This document shows, in pieces, positions 8,136 to 17,939 of a stretch of 64,000 nt of DNA. The stretch's first letter is position 1; each line of letters starts with the position of its first letter. The translations under genes were made by a program, and so were the position numbers. The notes under the pieces were generated by a model. That model saw only the letters and a program-made list of their open reading frames with translations, searched no databases and was not told where the DNA came from. Source of the stretch: Vreelandella populi (lineage in GTDB: Bacteria; Pseudomonadota; Gammaproteobacteria; Pseudomonadales; Halomonadaceae); NCBI RefSeq assembly GCF_003989825.1, contig NZ_RZHE01000006.1:1-64000 (forward strand), written 5' to 3'.

Positions 8136-10703
8136 TTAGGCTTCGCCTAATAAACCCAAACTGGCCGCGGGTGCCTGGCGGCGCAGCCCGCGCGAAAGCG
8201 CATGGCCAATAACGCCGATCAGTAGCGCGCCTCCTAAAGGCAAGGTCAGCCAAAGCGTAATGTGCAGCCGAGGCGTTAAGTCTAGCCAGTAAATGTAGAG
8301 CGCGGCGGTTGCCACTTCGGCGAGTACCGCGCCCATTAAACCGCTGGCAAACCCTAACAGCGCATACTCCGCTCCCTGTATTCGGGAAATCATCCGATTA
8401 CCCGCACCAAAGACACGTAGCAAGCCGCTTTCATGAGCACGCACCGGCTGGCTGGCCGTCAGGGCGGCATACAACACGCTGATACCAGCAAGCAGTACCA
8501 GTAACAATACAAGCTCTATTGCCCGAGTCACTTGCGCCAACACATCGCGCACCTGGCCGAGAATCGCATCCACGTTTAGCAACGATACGCCGGGGAAATC
8601 ACTGACCAGTTGGCGTATTAGCCCCTGCTCTTCATCAGACAAATGAAACGCGGTGATATAGCTATGGCCAAACTGCTCAAGCACGCCAGGGGGAAAAATT
8701 ACAAAGAAGTTAGGCTTGAAGCTGTCCCAGTTAAGGCTGCGTAAGCTGGTAATACGCGTGGTTAGCTCGTCGCCGCCTACCGAAAAGGTCATCGTATCGT
8801 TGAGGGCCAGCCCTAATCGGCGAGCCAAGCCCTCTTCCACGGAGATAGGTACGATCTCAGCCTGCGGCGTTGCATCCACCGCGCCTAACCAGCCCTGTGG
8901 TTCATTCATCGGTGTTTCGCTGGAGAACCATTCACCGGCAACCACCTGATTGCCTTCTGGCAGCTCAGCCTGCCAGGTCAGGTTAAGCTCTCGGCGCAGT
9001 GAGCCGTCTCCCCGGGCGTCTTCAGGCACTACATCTCTTGGCGACTGTTCATTTATCGCTGTAATCCGCCCGCGTACCATGGGGTAAAGTGTGCTTTGCG
9101 TATCCACACGGGGCGCGACCGCCTGCTCAAAGGCATCGCGCTCCGAAGGTTGAATATTGATCGCAAAGTAATTGGGTGTGTCGTCAGGCAACTGGGCCTG
9201 CCAGGTTGACAGAAGATCGCCACGCACCAGTACAATCATTGCCATGGCGAAGAACGTGACCGAAAACGCCAATAGCTGACCGACGCCCGCCTGGCGTCGG
9301 CGAGCTAGCTGACGCGCGCCCAAACGAAGTGCCTGTGACCACTCCCCGGTGCCGGTTATTTTTTTGATTCCATGCAGCACGGCGTTCAGAAGAAGCGCAC
9401 TTACGCCCCACAAGGCACCTAATAGAACGGCTCCGCCCAGCAGCAAGGCAATGGCCAAAGGCAAACTTCCTGAATACAGCCATAAAAGCCCGCCAAATAC
9501 GATAGCCGCTACCGCTACCACCAGCCAGGCAGCAGGCGGCATGGGATCTAGCTCACGGCGCAACACCTTGAGCGCGCTCACCTGTTTGATGCGCAAAAGC
9601 GTAGGGCCTGCAAACCCCACTAACACAGCTAGGGCTGTCAGTATGCCAAGCCATAGAGGCGTCACGCCGGGAGGCGGTAGTGTCATGGGGAAAAAGCTGG
9701 CCAATAGGCGTAGCAGAACCGCCTGACCGGCAAGCCCCAGCAATGCACCGATGAAGGACGCTATTAGCGCAAGCCCGATCAGTTGAATACTGAATAGTAT
9801 GACAAGCTGCTGCTGACTTGCTCCAAAGCAGCGTAGCAGTGCAGCGGTATCCAGATGGCGCTCTACGTAGCGGCGCGCCGACATAGCAACCGCCACACCT
9901 GCCAACAGCACGGCAGCAAGCCCGGCAAGCCCCAGGTAGCTATCTGCCCGCTGCAACGCATTGCCCAACTGCGGGCGATCAACACGCACATCGCGTACCT
10001 CTACCCCTTCACGGCGCAGCTCGCCGAGCAGTTCCTGCACCTGGTCAAGCGCTTGCGGGGGGCCTGCGGCCAATAGCTCAAACTCAACTCGCGAGCCATC
10101 CTGAACAAGCCCCGTCGCCTCCAAATCCGCCGTATTGAGCATCAGGCGAGGATTAAAATTACCAAAGCCGCCGGACTGGTCAGCTTCCCGCTCGACAATA
10201 CCGGTAATAGTGAGCTCGGTTTGGCCAACCTGCACACGATCACCCAGCTCTATCTCAATCAGTTCCGCCAGGCGCGGGTCTGCCCAGGCTTCCCCCGCAG
10301 ACGGACCAAACGCTATCTGTTCAGTCCCCTGGCCTAGATCGACGCGGGATACGCCGTAATGAGGATAAACATCATCAACCGCTTTAAGACTTGCGGGCTG
10401 AAAACGATCCCCCAGGCTAATCATCGATACCAGACCAACTTGGTCACTAAGCGTAAATCCGGCCTCTTCCAGCGTAGTGCGTAATGCGTCTGAAAAAGGA
10501 CTGCGCTGTTCCAGCACTAAATCCCCGCCCAGCATTTGTCCTGCCTGACGTTCAAGGCCACGTTCAAGGCGGTCGAGAAAAAAGGCAATCATGGTGGATG
10601 CCGCCACTGCCAGCACCAGCGCAACAAAAAGGGCGCGCACATCGGCAGAGCGTAAATCGCGCTTCAGGCTTCTGGCCGCTAGCCGCCAGGGTATATCACT
10701 CAT
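8136..10703 (-). CDS. ybbP: YbbP-type ABC transporter permease (FtsX/MacB superfamily)
   Basis: This 855-residue inner-membrane protein has the layout of YbbP-like permeases: one N-terminal helix (about 22-44), a large periplasmic domain, a cluster of helices between about 255 and 500, a second large periplasmic domain, and three C-terminal helices (about 725-840), for roughly ten in all. The first residues resemble other members (WRLAARSLKRDLRSADVRALF). Its start overlaps the stop of the ATPase gene by 4 bp (ATGA), so the two subunits are translationally coupled. Together with the divergent TesA esterase gene this is the common tesA-ybbA-ybbP neighbourhood. The exported substrate is not established, and a lipid-related role is suspected from the TesA link. 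Confidence 0.88.
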   Translation of the reverse strand: MSDIPWRLAARSLKRDLRSADVRALFVALVLAVAASTMIAFFLDRLERGLERQAGQMLGGDLVLEQRSPFSDALRTTLEEAGFTLSDQVGLVSMISLGDRFQPASLKAVDDVYPHYGVSRVDLGQGTEQIAFGPSAGEAWADPRLAELIEIELGDRVQVGQTELTITGIVEREADQSGGFGNFNPRLMLNTADLEATGLVQDGSRVEFELLAAGPPQALDQVQELLGELRREGVEVRDVRVDRPQLGNALQRADSYLGLAGLAAVLLAGVAVAMSARRYVERHLDTAALLRCFGASQQQLVILFSIQLIGLALIASFIGALLGLAGQAVLLRLLASFFPMTLPPPGVTPLWLGILTALAVLVGFAGPTLLRIKQVSALKVLRRELDPMPPAAWLVVAVAAIVFGGLLWLYSGSLPLAIALLLGGAVLLGALWGVSALLLNAVLHGIKKITGTGEWSQALRLGARQLARRRQAGVGQLLAFSVTFFAMAMIVLVRGDLLSTWQAQLPDDTPNYFAINIQPSERDAFEQAVAPRVDTQSTLYPMVRGRITAINEQSPRDVVPEDARGDGSLRRELNLTWQAELPEGNQVVAGEWFSSETPMNEPQGWLGAVDATPQAEIVPISVEEGLARRLGLALNDTMTFSVGGDELTTRITSLRSLNWDSFKPNFFVIFPPGVLEQFGHSYITAFHLSDEEQGLIRQLVSDFPGVSLLNVDAILGQVRDVLAQVTRAIELVLLLVLLAGISVLYAALTASQPVRAHESGLLRVFGAGNRMISRIQGAEYALLGFASGLMGAVLAEVATAALYIYWLDLTPRLHITLWLTLPLGGALLIGVIGHALSRGLRRQAPAASLGLLGEA

Positions 10704-11416
10704 TGTCCTCCTCCTGCCGCGTTGAAATCAGAGGAAGCAAAGGGCATGAGTCTGCCTTGGTCCAACTGTAAGCAGCGATCGCAACGACGGGCCAAGGCAT
10801 GGTCATGGGTTACCAGAATCAGCGTGGTGCCGGCTTCGCGATTTAGGGTAAACAGCAGATCAATAATCTGAGCGCCGGTATCAGCGTCCAGGTTACCTGT
10901 CGGTTCATCGGCAAACACTAGCTCAGGATCAGTGACAAAGGCGCGCGCAATGGCTACCCGCTGCTGCTCACCGCCGGAAAGCTGTTTGGGTAGATGGTCG
11001 ATACGCTCTTCCAGCCCCACTTTTGCCAGCCAGCTTTTGGCCATTTGATCTTCACCTGCCCTCGGTGAGAGCTCCAACGGCAGCAGCACATTCTCCAACG
11101 CACTTAAGGTCGGCAACAGCTGAAAATTCTGGAATACAAAGCCTACCCGGCCGGCTCTTAATGCCGCGCGCCCGTCCTCATCCAACCGGCTAAGCGGCTG
11201 TCCAAATAGTCTGAGTTCGCCGTCGCTCGGCGTATCCAACCCAGCTAACAGGCCCAGCAAGGTCGACTTCCCCGCCCCGCTTTTGCCTAAAATGGCGACG
11301 CTTTCCCCGGCTGCTACGCTTAATGAAAGTTCGTGTAGTATTGTTAGCGTTCGCTCACCGCTAGTCACTTTTTTGCTCAGCCTTTCAGCATGTAGTACAG
11401 GCCGACTGGAAGGCAT
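10700..11416 (-). CDS. ybbA: YbbA-type ABC transporter ATP-binding protein
   Basis: This is a LolD/MacB-class ATPase with Walker [11 protein letters not shown]-loop [18 protein letters not shown], signature [14 protein letters not shown] and Walker [13 protein letters not shown] followed by the [12 protein letters not shown] switch histidine. It powers the YbbP-like permease encoded immediately downstream, with a 4-bp overlap. Longer in-frame starts at 11524 and 11566 run into the divergent tesA gene. I chose ATG at 11416, which has AAGG upstream and gives 238 residues, near the usual length of about 228. The extra N-terminal residues of the longer form are low-complexity Ser/Thr and unlike the family. 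Confidence 0.9.
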   Translation of the reverse strand: MPSSRPVLHAERLSKKVTSGERTLTILHELSLSVAAGESVAILGKSGAGKSTLLGLLAGLDTPSDGELRLFGQPLSRLDEDGRAALRAGRVGFVFQNFQLLPTLSALENVLLPLELSPRAGEDQMAKSWLAKVGLEERIDHLPKQLSGGEQQRVAIARAFVTDPELVFADEPTGNLDADTGAQIIDLLFTLNREAGTTLILVTHDHALARRCDRCLQLDQGRLMPFASSDFNAAGGGQ

Positions 11417-11522
11417 AGAAGGAACCTTGTCATTGGCTATACGGTCCGTGTTGGGCTGGCTGGCCGTTTGTGATGACGTACCGGCGGTAGAAGACTGTGC
11501 AGCTTTATCTGAGGAGTAAGGC

Positions 11523-12194
11523 ATGAAGCGAAGCATCCCTGTGACATGGCAAAAACTTAACCGCATGGTAACCGGCTATCTGGTGGTTCTGATAGTCACC
11601 TTAAGCGCCCCAACTATCAACGCAAACGAGCGCCCCACCCTGCTCATTATGGGCGATAGCCTAAGCGCCGCCTACGGTATCGAGCGCGAACAGGGCTGGG
11701 TAACGCTCTTGGAAGAGCGCCTGGGCAATCAGGCAAACGTAGTGAACGCCAGCATCAGCGGCGAGACGACTTCCGGCGGCTTACAGCGCTTTAGCGATAT
11801 TCTAGACAAGCAGCAGCCCGATATCGTCCTCCTTGAGCTGGGCGGTAACGATGGCCTGCGCGGGCTGGCACCCAATCAAATGCGCACCAACCTGGCCGAT
11901 ATGATCGAGCAAAGCCAAGAAGCCGATGCTCAGGTATTGCTGTTGGGAATTGATATTCCACCCAACTACGGCCAAGCCTACCGGGATGCCTTTACCGGCG
12001 TCTATTACTCGCTGGCAGAGGAGTATGACGTGCCACTTGTTCCTTTTTTACTGGAAGGCATAGCGCTTAACGAACAGCTCATGCAAAGCGATGGAATTCA
12101 CCCCACCGCCGAGGCACAGGCGATTATTTTAGATAACGTATGGCCTGAGCTTGAACCTCTGCTGGGCAGTGACTATCAGGCATCGATAGACTGA
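11523..12194 (+). CDS. tesA: Acyl-CoA thioesterase I / arylesterase / lysophospholipase
   Basis: TesA is a periplasmic SGNH hydrolase that cleaves thioesters, aryl esters and lysophospholipids. An N-terminal hydrophobic signal segment (about 15-34) ends at INANE. The four SGNH blocks are visible: GDSLS with nucleophile Ser46, the Gly block (SISGETTSGG), GGND, and DGIHP with the catalytic Asp and His. The ribosome site GAGGAG precedes the ATG. The gene diverges from the ybbA-ybbP export genes, a conserved arrangement. A 7-bp hairpin (12207-12225) follows the stop. Confidence 0.93.
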   Translation: MKRSIPVTWQKLNRMVTGYLVVLIVTLSAPTINANERPTLLIMGDSLSAAYGIEREQGWVTLLEERLGNQANVVNASISGETTSGGLQRFSDILDKQQPDIVLLELGGNDGLRGLAPNQMRTNLADMIEQSQEADAQVLLLGIDIPPNYGQAYRDAFTGVYYSLAEEYDVPLVPFLLEGIALNEQLMQSDGIHPTAEAQAIILDNVWPELEPLLGSDYQASID

Positions 12195-12206
12195 GAGCAT
12201 TTAGCA

Positions 12207-12225
12207 GCGCCCCGCTTAGGGGCGC
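12207..12225. terminator. Hairpin between convergent tesA and bcsZ
   Basis: A 7-bp GC-rich stem (GCGCCCC/GGGGCGC, loop GCTTA) lies 12 bp after the tesA stop and overlaps the last codons of bcsZ. Neither strand has a clear T run after it, so termination is plausible but not strong. Confidence 0.45.
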
Positions 12226-13223
12226 ATGTCATTGGCCATATGGGCAAGCAGTAGAAGCGTTGCCGAGAAGTAGTCATCCTCAGGGGATGGCATAGCGTTA
12301 GGTAAGGTCTCGCCGCTTGAAAACGCTCTGATTGCATCAACGCCTCGTGAAATAGCGTACTCAGCACGCTCACCGCTAACTACATCAATCCAGGCTGAGG
12401 CTGGCTGATGGGCTGGATCATTCCAAAATGCGGTGATACTACCTACACCACTGGCGTCGTCACGCCCGCCCCATACGAAATAAAGCGGAATACGTACGGC
12501 ATCAAAGCTGAATCGAGGCGGCCAATTGGCAGCAGGCGTTACGTTTCCCTGCTGATTGATCTCGACCCAGTCAGTAGGCAATAAATAAGCCCCAAAACGT
12601 GCTTTATCCAGCAAAGTAACGCCATCATCAATCAACTGTTGCCACGGCTCATCGGGCTCCAATTCAGCGAAGTCACGTAATGCGGGTATAAACCAGTAAG
12701 AGAGGTTGATGTCAGCCTCATTGGTACGCCGAAATCCCTCTACCCCAGGTAGCAATAGCTGATAACCGGCGACCTCAGTAGTCAGGTTCTCAACAATAGC
12801 ACCTCGAATACTTCGCGAGGCGCTGGCATAGTTGGCATCATTCCAACGTTCTGCAGCTAAATGCAGCGCCCATGCAATAAACAAGTCGCCATCGGTCGCG
12901 TTATTGAGGTCGCGCACATGAGGCTTATCGTTTGGATCATATCGCCACGAAAACAGTGACATATCGCGTCGGCCAAGGTGACGACGGGTCCACTGCCATA
13001 GTTCTTCAAATGTTTCTTGATCATTGTAGTGCTGGGCTAGCATCATCCCCCACCCTTGGCCTTCCGAATGACTAATATTACGGTTGCCTGTATCAATCAC
13101 TCGGCCATCACCACTAACAAAGCGTTCACGATAAGCATCCCAGGCCGGATCAGCCTGAGCAGAACAAGCACTTAGCAAAATACATAAGGCCAATCCGGCC
13201 CCCCATACTGCTCGGCTCAGCAT
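12216..13223 (-). CDS. bcsZ: Cellulose-operon endoglucanase BcsZ (GH8), possible lipoprotein
   Basis: BcsZ is the periplasmic endo-1,4-beta-glucanase that trims nascent cellulose during export. The GH8 pattern is clear: GRVIDTGNRNISHSEGQGWGMM with the acid catalyst Glu, then LNNATDGDLFIAWAL with the conserved Asp. I chose ATG at 13223 because AAGGAG precedes it, giving 335 residues; the ATG at 13286 lacks such a site and lies inside bcsD. The signal peptide ends in LLSAC, which fits a lipobox (Ser at +2, predicting the outer membrane), unlike the simply cleaved E. coli enzyme. It is the last gene of the cellulose operon, 52 bp after bcsD. Confidence 0.92.
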   Translation of the reverse strand: MLSRAVWGAGLALCILLSACSAQADPAWDAYRERFVSGDGRVIDTGNRNISHSEGQGWGMMLAQHYNDQETFEELWQWTRRHLGRRDMSLFSWRYDPNDKPHVRDLNNATDGDLFIAWALHLAAERWNDANYASASRSIRGAIVENLTTEVAGYQLLLPGVEGFRRTNEADINLSYWFIPALRDFAELEPDEPWQQLIDDGVTLLDKARFGAYLLPTDWVEINQQGNVTPAANWPPRFSFDAVRIPLYFVWGGRDDASGVGSITAFWNDPAHQPASAWIDVVSGERAEYAISRGVDAIRAFSSGETLPNAMPSPEDDYFSATLLLLAHMANDMRP

Positions 13224-13275
13224 GTTCAGTAAACTCCTTGATAAAGCAGCTTTTAAAGGCAAGGCACTGCTAATG

Positions 13276-13755
13276 CTAACGACCATAAAGGAAAGTACAC
13301 TCGCGCTGCTCTACACGGCGACTTATGCACGCTATCGGTACATCCACTTCCCCCCCTTGCTGCTGCAACCACGTTTTATAAAGCTCTTCCAGCACCATTG
13401 ACATGGCCAACAGGCTAGCTTCAATACGTTCAGGCGATGACCCTGGCACCGGGCAAGCGATATGGCAAATGCGCATTTTTTGATTATCGGCTGCGATAGT
13501 GACATACCCCCAGTCCAGTTGACTGAGTATGTCATTAATCACTTTTTCAAGATGCTCTAATGTATCGCACTCGCCAATGGGCAGCTCAGCCGCTATTCGA
13601 CCGCCAATATGACGTAAAAATCCTGAGGCCCCTTCTTGGCCAGCGCTACTTAAGAGCTCATCAAAAACCAGCTCTAGAAAAAGACTCCACTGGCGGCTAC
13701 AGTGCCGGTTGGCGTAATACGCCACATGCTGAATATGATTATCTGGCTCGCTCAC
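13276..13755 (-). CDS. bcsD: Cellulose synthase subunit D
   Basis: BcsD (AcsD/CesD) forms a periplasmic octameric ring that helps align glucan chains as they are exported. The 159-residue product shares the family core: a helical N-terminus (QWSLFLELVFDELL), FLRHIGGRIAAELP, the segment LEKVINDILSQLDWGYVTI and the MRICHIACP strand. The start is GTG at 13755, preceded by GGAG within the 3' end of bcsC; the reading frame extends to an upstream TTG with no advantage. The overlap with bcsC suggests translational coupling. BcsD is typical of class I operons such as those of Komagataeibacter. Confidence 0.88.
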   Translation of the reverse strand: MSEPDNHIQHVAYYANRHCSRQWSLFLELVFDELLSSAGQEGASGFLRHIGGRIAAELPIGECDTLEHLEKVINDILSQLDWGYVTIAADNQKMRICHIACPVPGSSPERIEASLLAMSMVLEELYKTWLQQQGGEVDVPIACISRRVEQRECTFLYGR

Positions 13756-16700
13756 CGCTCTCTCCAAAGGTGTAGTTCATAAATACGCTGGCGGATGTGT
13801 CGTTATAATCACCAAAACTATTGAAATCTACGCGACCACCGAGTGAGAGATCGGGAGTCATCCGATACTCCATGGCACCACCCAATGAAAGCCCTACACC
13901 GCTCTCGCTTTCCCCCGCATAGCGTGAGGCTGGTGTGGCCCCTAATGCTGCAAATACATCTAGCAGTGCCTGAGACTCTGGGTCGGTGGGGAAGTAATCA
14001 CTGTCGTCTGTGCTATAGCTTTGAAAGCCAGGGGCTAGGTACCCGCCGATGGTCAATTGATCACTAATATTTTCACGGTAGTTGATCGGGAAGGCGACGC
14101 TCACATAATCCTGAGGACTGAAATAACCGCCATGGCCATACGTAAAGTGGCTTAGGTCATCATCAAATGCCATCGCTGAAATATGTACGCCGGTTTGCAA
14201 CTGACGGCGTTCATTATTGATCGGTCGCGCATATCCTCCCAGCGACAAGTCATAGGACTGGTTATCCGCAACGTTATGCCCGGTATAACGATAAGCGCCA
14301 ATGTCGGCATAAAGGCCACCAGCATCGGTATCATAATTAACCCCCGCGCGGCCGCCGGTGCGTACCACGCCACCCCACGAGTCCCCACTGTAAGTATCGT
14401 AGGCACCTGCATAAGACAGAACGCTATCTTTGATAGCTCGGCGTTCAGCGGTAAAGGATAACGAGGTATTTTCACTAATCTGTGGGCGCCAGTTAATGCC
14501 GCCCACCATGTTAGTTTCTTCAAACTCTAAAGGGGTGCTACCGATATCAAGGGAAACATCCTCGTTCTCGTAGCTAAGTGCTAAACCAGTTCCACTGTCC
14601 CGCAAACTGTCAGGGCTTGCTGCCCGCGCAGTGGCCTGTAGACGCCCTTGAATCCCGGCCAGCGCTTGCTCAATCTGCTGGCGACTTTCCACAAATGCCG
14701 CGGGTGAGGAGCCATCCAGACCCAGCGAATCAAAATCAACGCTGCTTTCCGCCAGGAACCGATTAAACAAGTCACGCTGCTCTTGCGTTAGATCATCAAC
14801 GGTCAAGCCTGCCTCATACAGCGGATTACGTGCCAGGGCACTTTCATAAAAGCGTCTCGCTTCCTCAAGCTCTGCTGTCAGGCGAATTTCTTCTTGTTCA
14901 TTAGGGGCGGCCTGTAAACGGTTCAAGGCGGCAAAGTAGCCATCTACATTGGACTGAATATTATCCAATATGGCAGTTACGCCCCCTAATGACTGATTCA
15001 ACACTGCCGCACTTTCCGCCAGCCCGCTACGTCCAAAGCGGCGCAAGGCATCGCCTTCTGGCGTGCCTGATGATACAAGCGTAGGTGTTACCTCCACTTC
15101 AAAACGGCCTTCCCCATACGGTATAAAGGAAAAACCGATCGGTGCTTCGATGCGGTCCTGTTGACTTAAGCCACTTTCTCCATCGCGTAAATTAAAGACA
15201 AATTCTGTAGTTACCTTCGGCGCCCGTTCGCGACGTATCTCTTTTGCCAGTTCGTCAATTCGCTGTGCAGTGGTCGGTGGTGTATTGGCTGGCTCAGAAG
15301 CGAATATTGTTCCCACCTCACGCGTAGTTCCTGGCAACCAATTAGGACGCTGCGTGGCAGTGGTAGCGCTAGCGCGCGTACGGTCAGTAAACGGGTTATT
15401 GCCTTGAGCAAGCGTGAGCGCTCCATCTTCTGCTGTTCCCAGGAGCTGTCGTGCCTGGCTCAACAGCGTCAAGGCTTCGCGGCTGTTTCCATTAGCCCGG
15501 GCGACTTGAGCACGGAGCAGCCACATATCGGCTGTGGGCTGCTCTGGTGAGTAACGATTCAGCAGTTGGCTCGCCTGGCGTGGTCGGTTATTAGACAACG
15601 CGCTTTGGACAGCACCTTTCAACGCCTGCTGGCTATCAGGATGACGGGTCAGCGTATAGGTATAAATCTGTTCCGCTTGTGCCTGGCGGTCACCATCTTC
15701 GTATAAGCGCGCCATGGCTAATAACAGACCTTCATCGTCAGGCGTCTGTCGAAGGGACTCGGCAAGCCGATCATAAGCACTGGCTAGCCGCCCGCTTTGA
15801 CGTAATTGGTCCGCCTCTATAATGGCAAGACCACGCTCTACGCCTACCGCATCCCGGTCTTCTCGCCATTGAGAAGAAGCAGTTAAGCGGTCAAGCAATT
15901 GGCGAGCGGCAGCAGGCCTGCCTGCCTGAGCCATCACTAACACATGGTTGATATAGCTGTTGGGCGTTTGTTCATCAAAGCCGCGAGCCATATCCCGCTC
16001 CACCCAGCGCAAGGCTTCATCATTAGCCCCTGCTTGCGATAAAGCGCTAGCAATTTGACTCACCTGAGAGGGCGTTAGGTCAGAATCGCCATAGCGCTGG
16101 TATAGTTGCTGCAAGGAGCTAATGGCGACAGTACGATTGCCTTGCTCCAGCTGTGCAAGCGCTTGGGTTAAAGGCTGCTGGATTTGCGCCTGCTGCTGAA
16201 GCGAGCTCATTTCCGCTGTCAGGTTAGCGGACGGAATGCTGGATAATAACCGCAGAGTATCCGTCCAGCGGTCTTGTTCTGATGCAAACAGCGCCGCGGC
16301 ATAGCGCTGTTCAGGCGTTGCGTTCGTACCCGAAAATGATGCCATTAACGCCTGGGCTTCATCAGGTCGGGACTGTTCTACCAATAGCCGCGCCAGATCA
16401 AGACGTGCCCACGGATTGTTAGGCTCCAATTCCAATGCCTGACGCAGATTAACTTCCGCGCCAACGTTATCCTGCTGACGTGCCTGGGCACGTAACGCTT
16501 CTACCTGCGTACTGGTCAAACCGCTGATCTGGGAACGAGCGCCGTCTGGCAGCGTTTGAGCAATTTGTTGCGCTTCTGACCAGTTGCCCTTTTCAGACAG
16601 CACTTGCACCAGCCTCACTCGCGCTTCCACATCATTTTGACGACTTTCCAGAAGCGCACGATACGCTTGCTCGGCAGCATCCAACCTACGCTGGCGGCGC

Positions 16701-17938
16701 AGGATATCGGCTTCCAGCAGGCGAGCAGCCCGTCCGGCGTCACCGCTTTGCTGGGTCAGGGGTCTTACTTGCGTGAGCGCTTGCTCAAGATTGTTAGCTT
16801 GGGCTAGACGTCGCGCCGCGCCTAATCGCGCATAAAAAGACGCGCTTTGATACGCAGCACTCCACTGCTCACGCTGCTCAGGCGCCTGGTCCATCGCTTC
16901 TGCCAATAGATCCCTGGCTTGGGCAAACTGCTGGCGGCGCAGTAGCAGTAGGCCTAATCCTGCCTTAGCTTCAGCATCTTGCGGGTTTTCCTCCAACGCC
17001 TGGCGGAATGCTTGTTCGGCGTTACCTAGCTGGCCTGCTTCCAGAGCGGTAAACCCGGAGGCACGTGTATTCTGAACCGTGGATTGCTCAAAGCGGGCGG
17101 CAACATCGCGATCTTCCGAGTTCGCTTGGAGATAAGCTTGGTAAAGTGCCTCATCAGCGGGCGTCGCATCCAGCCAAAGCAGGGCTTGGCGCCAAGAGTT
17201 TCGGGCATTAGCCGCTTGCGGCCCGCCACGCTGGCTCAGCTGCGCCAAGCGCTCAATACCCTCTCGTCGTGTACCTTCACGATAGGTCAGCACCTCTCCC
17301 AAAGCGCGCGTTAACGCTGCATCTTGAGGAGCATTATTAGCCAGTTGCCGCAATCCATCACGTGCCTGACGCCAATGCTCATCACTGCCGCCCGCCAGTG
17401 TTTGATAATACTCAATAGCAAGACTTCGTGGCGGTGTAGCCCCCTCAAATAATTCGCGATAAGCAGCTGCCGACTCTTCATAACGGTTGGCATTTGCTAA
17501 TTGACGTGCGCGGTTAAGCTGCTCGACATTTAGAGTTTGCCCCTGCCTTAGTTGATCAAGCTCAGTTAAATAGGGACTATTCGGCGCGGCCTGCTCCAGG
17601 CGACTTACCCACTGATCGGCATCTGACGCTTGATTGTCATTCAGGGCCTGGCGCGCCAGACGATAGAGCACTTCCGGATCATTTGGGCGCCCGGCCAGAT
17701 AGCGTTCGAGCGTTTGTCTGGCTAAATCAGGACGCTGGTTTTGCTGCCAGAAATCGGCTTGGTTCAGTAACGTTTCCAAAGCATTTTGAGCACCATTCTG
17801 TTGAACGCCGTTTTGTAGAGAATTATCTTGTAAGGATCCCTCTTGTGCCCATGCCGTTATACAGGGGGCATAACATGCCATCGCGCTCAATAGTAAGCGC
17901 TTTGTCAGTTTTTTAGGGGCAGTGATAGGTCGGTGCAT
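13739..17938 (-). CDS. bcsC: Cellulose export outer-membrane protein BcsC
   Basis: BcsC carries cellulose through the periplasm and outer membrane. The 1,399-residue protein has a signal peptide (about 1-32, ending TAWAQ) and a long series of tetratricopeptide repeats (about 45-900) that form the periplasmic scaffold. A linker region follows, and then a C-terminal beta-barrel domain (about 1090-1399) with alternating strands, ending VFMNYTF and a short tail. The length is somewhat above the 1,157 of E. coli. ATG at 17938 has AGGGA upstream inside the last codons of bcsAB and is preferred over the longer ORF start at 17968. It lies one base downstream of the bcsAB stop and overlaps bcsD. Confidence 0.93.
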   Translation of the reverse strand: MHRPITAPKKLTKRLLLSAMACYAPCITAWAQEGSLQDNSLQNGVQQNGAQNALETLLNQADFWQQNQRPDLARQTLERYLAGRPNDPEVLYRLARQALNDNQASDADQWVSRLEQAAPNSPYLTELDQLRQGQTLNVEQLNRARQLANANRYEESAAAYRELFEGATPPRSLAIEYYQTLAGGSDEHWRQARDGLRQLANNAPQDAALTRALGEVLTYREGTRREGIERLAQLSQRGGPQAANARNSWRQALLWLDATPADEALYQAYLQANSEDRDVAARFEQSTVQNTRASGFTALEAGQLGNAEQAFRQALEENPQDAEAKAGLGLLLLRRQQFAQARDLLAEAMDQAPEQREQWSAAYQSASFYARLGAARRLAQANNLEQALTQVRPLTQQSGDAGRAARLLEADILRRQRRLDAAEQAYRALLESRQNDVEARVRLVQVLSEKGNWSEAQQIAQTLPDGARSQISGLTSTQVEALRAQARQQDNVGAEVNLRQALELEPNNPWARLDLARLLVEQSRPDEAQALMASFSGTNATPEQRYAAALFASEQDRWTDTLRLLSSIPSANLTAEMSSLQQQAQIQQPLTQALAQLEQGNRTVAISSLQQLYQRYGDSDLTPSQVSQIASALSQAGANDEALRWVERDMARGFDEQTPNSYINHVLVMAQAGRPAAARQLLDRLTASSQWREDRDAVGVERGLAIIEADQLRQSGRLASAYDRLAESLRQTPDDEGLLLAMARLYEDGDRQAQAEQIYTYTLTRHPDSQQALKGAVQSALSNNRPRQASQLLNRYSPEQPTADMWLLRAQVARANGNSREALTLLSQARQLLGTAEDGALTLAQGNNPFTDRTRASATTATQRPNWLPGTTREVGTIFASEPANTPPTTAQRIDELAKEIRRERAPKVTTEFVFNLRDGESGLSQQDRIEAPIGFSFIPYGEGRFEVEVTPTLVSSGTPEGDALRRFGRSGLAESAAVLNQSLGGVTAILDNIQSNVDGYFAALNRLQAAPNEQEEIRLTAELEEARRFYESALARNPLYEAGLTVDDLTQEQRDLFNRFLAESSVDFDSLGLDGSSPAAFVESRQQIEQALAGIQGRLQATARAASPDSLRDSGTGLALSYENEDVSLDIGSTPLEFEETNMVGGINWRPQISENTSLSFTAERRAIKDSVLSYAGAYDTYSGDSWGGVVRTGGRAGVNYDTDAGGLYADIGAYRYTGHNVADNQSYDLSLGGYARPINNERRQLQTGVHISAMAFDDDLSHFTYGHGGYFSPQDYVSVAFPINYRENISDQLTIGGYLAPGFQSYSTDDSDYFPTDPESQALLDVFAALGATPASRYAGESESGVGLSLGGAMEYRMTPDLSLGGRVDFNSFGDYNDTSASVFMNYTFGESGERAR

Positions 17939-17939
17939 G

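Noticed and set aside
10700..11566. Longer start for the YbbA ATPase
   Set aside because: The extension overlaps the well-supported divergent tesA start (the two ATGs would share CATG) and adds low-complexity sequence unlike the family. The ATG at 11416 has a ribosome site and the right length.
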